From DATCRE01 sp964235605 (GTDB lineage: Bacteria > Bacteroidota > Bacteroidia > Cytophagales > Cyclobacteriaceae): a DNA stretch of 29,174 nt. Positions 24,693 to 29,174 of this stretch are shown piece after piece. Position 1 is the stretch's first letter. Every line of letters begins with the position of its first letter. The stretch spans positions 1-29,174 of the forward strand of contig CAXSCR010000057.1 in the NCBI GenBank assembly GCA_964235605.1. Direction: 5' to 3'. The position numbers and the translations under genes are program-made. The notes beneath the pieces were generated by a model that worked only from the letters and a program-made list of their open reading frames with translations, made no database searches and was not told where the DNA came from.

Positions 24693-26915
24693 ATGATGGT
24701 AATAGATTCTGAGCTGGAGAAAAAAGAGATCATTAGCCGTTACCGGAGACTTTTAAGGAAGGCTAAACCCATTCTTAAAGAAGGAGATGCCAGATTAATA
24801 AAGAAAGCTTTTACCATTTCCTTAGAAGCGCATAAAGATATGCGTAGAAAATCAGGTGAGCCCTTTATTTTCCATCCACTCACTGTTGCAGAGATTTGTG
24901 TTGAGGAAATTGGCTTAGGTACAACCTCCATTATTGCAGCCCTAATGCATGATGTGGTAGAGGATACTGACATTGAACTAGCTGATATAGATCGCAACTT
25001 TGGAAAGAAAATCACACGTATTGTAGACGGGCTTACCAAAATCAGAGGTGTCTTTGAATATGGAACCTCACAGCAAGCGGAGAATTTTCGAAAGATGCTC
25101 TTTACGCTTTCCGAAGATGTCCGGGTTATCCTTATTAAGCTCGCCGACCGTCTGCATAATATGCGAACGTTGGAAAGCATGCCGCGCAACAAACAGCTCA
25201 AGGTTGCCTCCGAAACAATTTACCTCTATGCGCCTTTGGCTCACCGGCTTGGGTTAAATACGATAAAAACTGAGTTAGAAGATTTATATCTACGCTTCAC
25301 AGACAGACCTATATATAATACCATTGCGCAAAAAATAGATGCTACCAAAGCGGCCCGCAACAAGTTTATCAAACAATTCATGGTTCCCATTAACGATGAG
25401 TTAGAAAAACTTAAGATCAATAGTGAAATAAGGGGTAGACCTAAGTCTATTTACTCAATATGGAATAAAATGCGGAGGCAAAATATTCCATTTGAAGAAG
25501 TCTACGATCTTTTTGCAATACGAATTATAATTGACACACCCATTGAACATGAAAAAGCCCTCTGCTGGCAAGTCTACTCAGTGGTGACTGATTATTACAC
25601 ACCAAATCCAGATAGATTAAGAGATTGGATTAGTACACCGAAGGGAAATGGATATGAGTCACTTCACACCACCGTTATGGCAAAGAATGGCCAATGGGTA
25701 GAGGTACAAATTCGCAGTAAGCGCATGGATGAAATTGCAGAAAAAGGCTACGCAGCGCATTGGAAATATAAAGACAACTCTTCTTCGGCAGAATCAAACC
25801 TTGAAAAATGGCTTGCTAGAGTAAGAGACCTTCTGGAGCAGAATAATCACTCCGCACTAGATTTCGTTGATGATTTCCGCGGAAACTTATTCAGTGAGGA
25901 GGTATTTGCCTTTACCCCCAAAGGTGAACTTAAAACCCTTCCACATGGAGCAACGGCACTTGATTTTGCTTTTGAAATACATTCACAAGTAGGGTCAAAA
26001 TGCATTGGAGCCAAAGTCAATAATAAGTTGGTTCCCATTAATTATGTGCTTAAAAACGGTGACCAGATTGAAATACTCACTTCGCAAAAGCAAAAGCCGC
26101 ATGCAGACTGGCTTCGGTTTGTGGTTAGTTCAAAAGCAAAATCTAGGATAAAAGATGAACTAAAAGAAGATAAGCGTAAGGCTGCTGACGAAGGAAAAGA
26201 AATTATTCATCGCAAACTCAGGCAATTAAGGGAGGAGGTAACTCAACCCCTCATGGAGCAAATGCGTGATTACTTTAAAGTTCCTTCACATTTTGATCTT
26301 TACTACAGAGTTGGTAGTGGGTTTATTAGTACAACAGACCTTAAAAAATTTGTAGAAAATAAATCTACCCAGTCCCCTATTAAAGCTAAACCGGCCATGC
26401 AAGTCTCTGATGGTAAGGCCTTTGAGCAGGAAATGGTAAGAATCAAGGGTAGAAATGAAGATAATCTGCTCATTGGTGAAGACATGGATGTTGTTGATTA
26501 CAAATTAGCGAAATGTTGTACCCCAATTCCCGGTGACGATGTCTTTGGTTTTGTAACAGTAAGCGAAGGCATAAAAATACACCGTACCAATTGTCCTAAT
26601 GCACCTGAGCTATTATCGCATCATGGTAATCGAGTGGTAAAAGCCAAATGGACATCTCAGCACGAAGTGGCATTCCTAGCGGGATTGAAAATTAGAGGTA
26701 CCGACCGGGTAGGCCTAATTAATGACGTCACAAAAATTATTTCCGATGAGCTTAAGGTAAACATGAGTTCAATGTCCATCCATACCGATTCAGGTATTTT
26801 TGATGGCGAAATCATGCTTTATGTAAACGATACCCGTCACCTTGAACAACTTATTAGCAAACTTGAGGTAGTTGAAGGAGTTGTAAAAGTTAGCCGCTTC
26901 GATTCAAAAGAATAA
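24693..26915 (+). CDS. rel: Bifunctional (p)ppGpp synthetase/hydrolase (RelA/SpoT family)
   Basis: A protein of 740 residues controlling the stringent response alarmone. The N-terminal HD hydrolase domain is at about 35-190, with H61, the H86-D87 pair in LMHDVVEDT and ADRLHNMRT at 151-159. The synthetase domain is at about 235-360, with RGRPKSIYSIWNKM, YDLFAIRII and GNGYESLHTTV. A basic RLRDW occurs where SpoT/Rel bifunctional enzymes have RxKD, unlike the acidic motif of pure RelA. The TGS domain is at about 405-465 (VFAFTPKGELKTLP). The Zn-finger/CC region has KLAKCCTPIPGDD, and the ACT domain is at about 655-735. Both hydrolase and synthetase residues are present, so I infer that it makes and degrades (p)ppGpp. 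It starts 157 bases from the divergent tRNA-Leu. The adjacent ATG-ATG start is ambiguous by one codon. Confidence 0.93.
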   Translation: MMVIDSELEKKEIISRYRRLLRKAKPILKEGDARLIKKAFTISLEAHKDMRRKSGEPFIFHPLTVAEICVEEIGLGTTSIIAALMHDVVEDTDIELADIDRNFGKKITRIVDGLTKIRGVFEYGTSQQAENFRKMLFTLSEDVRVILIKLADRLHNMRTLESMPRNKQLKVASETIYLYAPLAHRLGLNTIKTELEDLYLRFTDRPIYNTIAQKIDATKAARNKFIKQFMVPINDELEKLKINSEIRGRPKSIYSIWNKMRRQNIPFEEVYDLFAIRIIIDTPIEHEKALCWQVYSVVTDYYTPNPDRLRDWISTPKGNGYESLHTTVMAKNGQWVEVQIRSKRMDEIAEKGYAAHWKYKDNSSSAESNLEKWLARVRDLLEQNNHSALDFVDDFRGNLFSEEVFAFTPKGELKTLPHGATALDFAFEIHSQVGSKCIGAKVNNKLVPINYVLKNGDQIEILTSQKQKPHADWLRFVVSSKAKSRIKDELKEDKRKAADEGKEIIHRKLRQLREEVTQPLMEQMRDYFKVPSHFDLYYRVGSGFISTTDLKKFVENKSTQSPIKAKPAMQVSDGKAFEQEMVRIKGRNEDNLLIGEDMDVVDYKLAKCCTPIPGDDVFGFVTVSEGIKIHRTNCPNAPELLSHHGNRVVKAKWTSQHEVAFLAGLKIRGTDRVGLINDVTKIISDELKVNMSSMSIHTDSGIFDGEIMLYVNDTRHLEQLISKLEVVEGVVKVSRFDSKE

Positions 26916-26935
26916 TTGAAAATCCAATCCTTTAC

Positions 26936-26966
26936 TTTGAATGGGAGAGGTGGCATGTTATCTTTG
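26936..26966 (+). promoter_or_regulatory. Promoter of the fur-STAS-purA operon
   Basis: TTTG at 26936-26939 is followed, after 19 nt, by TATCTTTG at 26959-26966, a perfect Bacteroidota promoter. It ends only 11 bases before the ATG at 26978, so the transcript would have a leader of about 5-7 nt or none. Confidence 0.75.
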
Positions 26967-26977
26967 CCCGTTAGTCA

Positions 26978-27478
26978 ATGGCGCTGAATCAAAAAATATT
27001 CGATGAGGTAAGGAAGATTTTCACAGCTTACTTGGAAAACAAGGAGCTGCGCAAGACCCCTGAACGCTACGCCATATTGGAGGAAATATACTCACGTGAT
27101 GGCCATTTTGATGTAGAATCACTCTATATCAGCATGAAAAATAAAAATTATCGCGTAAGCCGCGCTACAGTTTATAACACCCTAGATCTATTAGTAGAGT
27201 GCGATCTAGTTGGTAAACATCAATTCGGTAAGAACTTAGCGCAATATGAAAAGTCATACGGTTATAAACAGCACGATCATCTCATTTGTACAGAATGTCA
27301 TCGTGTAACCGAATTTTGCGATCCTCGAATTCAAAATATTCAAAATACGGTGGAGGAACTTCTTCACTTTAATGTATTGCATCATTCGCTCATATTATAT
27401 GCAACCTGCACAAAAGAGAATTGCGAAAACAAAACAGAATTTAAAGTAACTGCTGAGCAGAAACAAGATGGTATTTAA
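26978..27478 (+). CDS. fur: Fur-family transcriptional regulator
   Basis: A protein of 166 residues. The winged-helix DNA-binding domain at about 10-90 has TPERYAILEEIY and the recognition helix RVSRATVYNTLDLL. The dimerisation domain has the metal-site residues H99, D100 and H101 and two structural zinc pairs, C104-C107 (CTEC) and C144-C149. The full set of ligands suggests a working metal sensor. Iron is the usual metal, but PerR- or Zur-type sensing cannot be told apart by eye. It is first in a tight operon: its last 11 bases overlap the STAS gene, and purA follows. No classic Fur box is visible in the promoter. Confidence 0.9.
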   Translation: MALNQKIFDEVRKIFTAYLENKELRKTPERYAILEEIYSRDGHFDVESLYISMKNKNYRVSRATVYNTLDLLVECDLVGKHQFGKNLAQYEKSYGYKQHDHLICTECHRVTEFCDPRIQNIQNTVEELLHFNVLHHSLILYATCTKENCENKTEFKVTAEQKQDGI

Positions 27479-27809
27479 TTACGAAACAAAAGAGAATACG
27501 CTTATTATCAGACTCTCAGGAGATTTGATTGGTGAAGACACAGGCATGACGGTGTTGGAAAAAGTTAACAGCTCCATTCATGACAAAGTAATTAAATGCA
27601 TTATTGATATCTCAGAACTTAGGTACATTAATAGCAGCGGTATTGGTGTATTAATAACTATCCTGACCAAGTTTAGAAATAAGGGTGGTGAAGTTTATTT
27701 ACTCAAACCATCTGAAAGCGTTCAGAAATTACTGGTAATTACCAAGTTGAATGCCATTTTTCATATCATTCAAACAGAAGAAGAAGCACTTCAGTTAGCT
27801 AAAAAATAA
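27468..27809 (+). CDS. STAS-domain anti-sigma-factor-antagonist-like protein
   Basis: A single STAS domain of 113 residues (SpoIIAA/RsbV type). The core SGDLIGE and the switch-site loop YINSSGIGVL at about 53-62 are present, with S57 (or S56) as the likely phosphorylated serine. Such proteins bind or release anti-sigma or kinase partners depending on serine phosphorylation. No serine kinase or PP2C phosphatase partner is encoded in the window. Its start overlaps the end of the Fur-type gene by 11 bases, and purA begins 8 bases after its stop, so the three are almost surely translated from one mRNA. What it controls is unknown. Confidence 0.88.
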   Translation: MVFNYETKENTLIIRLSGDLIGEDTGMTVLEKVNSSIHDKVIKCIIDISELRYINSSGIGVLITILTKFRNKGGEVYLLKPSESVQKLLVITKLNAIFHIIQTEEEALQLAKK

Positions 27810-27817
27810 AAAAACAC

Positions 27818-29101
27818 ATGTCGAAAGTAGATGTATTGCTTGGCCTCCAGTGGGGCGATGAAGGCAAGGGGAAAATTGTTGACGTATTAGCCCCTAAATA
27901 TGACGTTGTTGCCAGGTTCCAAGGCGGGCCGAATGCCGGCCATACATTAGAATTTGATGGTATTAAACATGTTCTTCACCAAATTCCATCTGGGATTTTT
28001 AGAGATAAGACGAAGAATGTTATCGGTAATGGGGTAGTGCTTGATCCTATCATTTTCAAAGCAGAGATAGACAAGCTTCAGAAGTACAACTTAAATGTGA
28101 AAGCCAATCTTTTTATTTCCAAAAAGGCGACTCTTATTTTACCTACACATAGATTACTTGATCAAGCTTACGAAAAAGCTAAGGGTGATAATAAAATAGG
28201 ATCGACTTTAAAAGGTATCGGTCCAACTTATCAAGATAAAATTGGTCGACAGGGACTGCGAGTTGGGGATATTCTTTCTGTAAATTTTAATGAAAGATTT
28301 AAAAAGCTCACCGATATTCACTTCAAGATCTTAAAAGATCACGACGTTACTTATAACTGGAGTGAATTAGAAGCTCAGTTTATGGATGCAGTTGCATTCT
28401 TAAAAGATTTTCAGCTTATAGAAAGTGAGTACTTTTTAAACAATGAAATTAAAGCCGGATCTACGATTTTAGCAGAAGGCGCACAGGGAGCTTTATTAGA
28501 TATAGATTTTGGAAGCTACCCTTTTGTAACAAGCTCAAATACAGTTACTGCTGGCGCTTGTACAGGACTTGGTGTTCCACCTCGTCTTATTGGAGAGGTA
28601 TACGGAATATTTAAAGCATACAGTACGCGGGTTGGCAGCGGACCGTTCCCGACTGAGCTTTCGGATGAGCAGGGCGAGTTAATGCGTAAAGAAGGAAACG
28701 AATTTGGATCAACTACGGGCCGTCCTAGAAGGTGCGGCTGGATTGATTTGCCTTCCTTAAAATACTCTATAATGATAAATGGAGTTACCCAACTTCTCAT
28801 GATGAAGGCTGATGTATTGAATATTTTTCCAACAATTAAAGCTTGTGTTAAATATCAGTTAGCGGATGGAACAATAACAGATAGGGTTCCTTATGAGATA
28901 GTAAATGAGAAGATTACACCGATATATAAAGAGTTAAAAGGGTGGAATACGTCACTTGCTAATATATCAGAAGATGCTATGCCTGTAGAGTTGAGTAACT
29001 ACATTGATTTTCTTGAAAAGGAGCTTAATGTACCAATTACGCTTGTTTCTATAGGCCCTGATAGAACGCAAACTGTGTACAGACAAAATATAACAGTGTA
29101 G
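27818..29101 (+). CDS. purA: Adenylosuccinate synthetase
   Basis: A cytoplasmic enzyme of 427 residues that joins IMP and aspartate, using GTP, on the way to AMP. Marks are the N-terminal GTP/IMP motif LGLQWGDEGKGKIVD, the catalytic histidine in GGPNAGHTLEFDG, GIGPTYQDKIGRQGLR, LAEGAQGALLDIDFG with FVTSSNT, and the aspartate-loop region GSTTGRPRRCGWID. Length matches the family. It starts 8 bases after the STAS gene and is probably transcribed from the fur promoter. Confidence 0.96.
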   Translation: MSKVDVLLGLQWGDEGKGKIVDVLAPKYDVVARFQGGPNAGHTLEFDGIKHVLHQIPSGIFRDKTKNVIGNGVVLDPIIFKAEIDKLQKYNLNVKANLFISKKATLILPTHRLLDQAYEKAKGDNKIGSTLKGIGPTYQDKIGRQGLRVGDILSVNFNERFKKLTDIHFKILKDHDVTYNWSELEAQFMDAVAFLKDFQLIESEYFLNNEIKAGSTILAEGAQGALLDIDFGSYPFVTSSNTVTAGACTGLGVPPRLIGEVYGIFKAYSTRVGSGPFPTELSDEQGELMRKEGNEFGSTTGRPRRCGWIDLPSLKYSIMINGVTQLLMMKADVLNIFPTIKACVKYQLADGTITDRVPYEIVNEKITPIYKELKGWNTSLANISEDAMPVELSNYIDFLEKELNVPITLVSIGPDRTQTVYRQNITV

Positions 29102-29131
29102 AAAACTTCACTTTTATGTATAAGTTTTTTT
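29102..29131 (+). terminator. Weak terminator after purA
   Basis: AAAACTT (29102-29108) can pair with AAGTTTT (29122-29128) around a 13-nt AT-rich loop, followed by more T residues. The stem has little GC, so it is probably weak. Confidence 0.55.
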
Positions 29132-29139
29132 AGTGATGA

Positions 29140-29170
29140 TTTGTGAATTTAAGATCTTGTACTACATTTG
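29140..29170 (+). promoter_or_regulatory. Promoter of a gene beyond the right edge
   Basis: TTTG at 29140-29143, a 19-nt spacer and TACATTTG at 29163-29170 form a perfect Bacteroidota promoter. It points rightward, so the next gene starts just outside the window. Confidence 0.75.
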
Positions 29171-29174
29171 ATCC

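Noticed and set aside
24521..24733. A minus-strand open frame of 70 codons across the tRNA-Leu promoter region
   Set aside because: It overlaps the 5' end of the tRNA and the start of the rel gene, has no family features, and is AT-rich leader sequence.
1..29174. CRISPR array, prophage, insertion sequence or restriction-modification locus
   Set aside because: I saw no regular repeat-spacer pattern, transposase, integrase, Cas or restriction-modification motifs on either strand. The fibre-like gene lacks any phage neighbours.

Overview
The window looks like chromosomal DNA from a member of the Bacteroidota, most likely a Cytophagales-type bacterium. The evidence is a TonB-dependent receptor with an N-terminal carboxypeptidase-regulatory-like domain, a PorP/SprF-family outer-membrane protein, two proteins with type B (gliding-motility-associated) C-terminal sorting domains, few recognisable Shine-Dalgarno sequences, and several promoters that fit the Bacteroidota pattern TTTG-N19-TAnnTTTG. 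The DNA is AT-rich. No prophage, insertion sequence or CRISPR array is visible.

Left part (1-8.8 kb): a gene end and a strong terminator; a probable two-gene uptake unit (periplasmic PstS-like binding protein plus TonB-dependent receptor); a small SET-domain protein with a lysine-rich histone-H1-like tail; a decayed acyl-CoA thioesterase pseudogene; and a large protein with many membrane segments followed by TPR repeats.

Middle part (8.8-19.1 kb): a minus-strand three-gene surface module (fibre-like repeat protein, type B sorting-domain protein, PorP/SprF-like partner with an unusual polycationic tail). Next come a collagen-like lipoprotein and rlmD (23S rRNA m5U methyltransferase). A decayed copy of the 3' end of rlmD lies on the far side of the lipoprotein gene, so that gene is bracketed by two rlmD ends. 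A large plus-strand secreted protein with four Cys-pair modules and a type B sorting domain follows.

Right part (19.1-29.2 kb): housekeeping genes. queD-like and lpxB are on the plus strand. The protein quality-control block tRNA-Leu(UAG), tig, clpP, clpX is on the minus strand. Then come a bifunctional (p)ppGpp synthetase/hydrolase and a tight fur-family / STAS-domain / purA operon on the plus strand. A textbook Bacteroidota promoter at the right edge points out of the window.

The most unusual items are the two gene fossils (thioesterase and rlmD end), the self-contained surface-display module with its polycationic SprF-like protein, and the binding protein that carries an EF-hand-like loop next to its receptor. 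I did not find clear evidence for a wholly new defence or mobile system.
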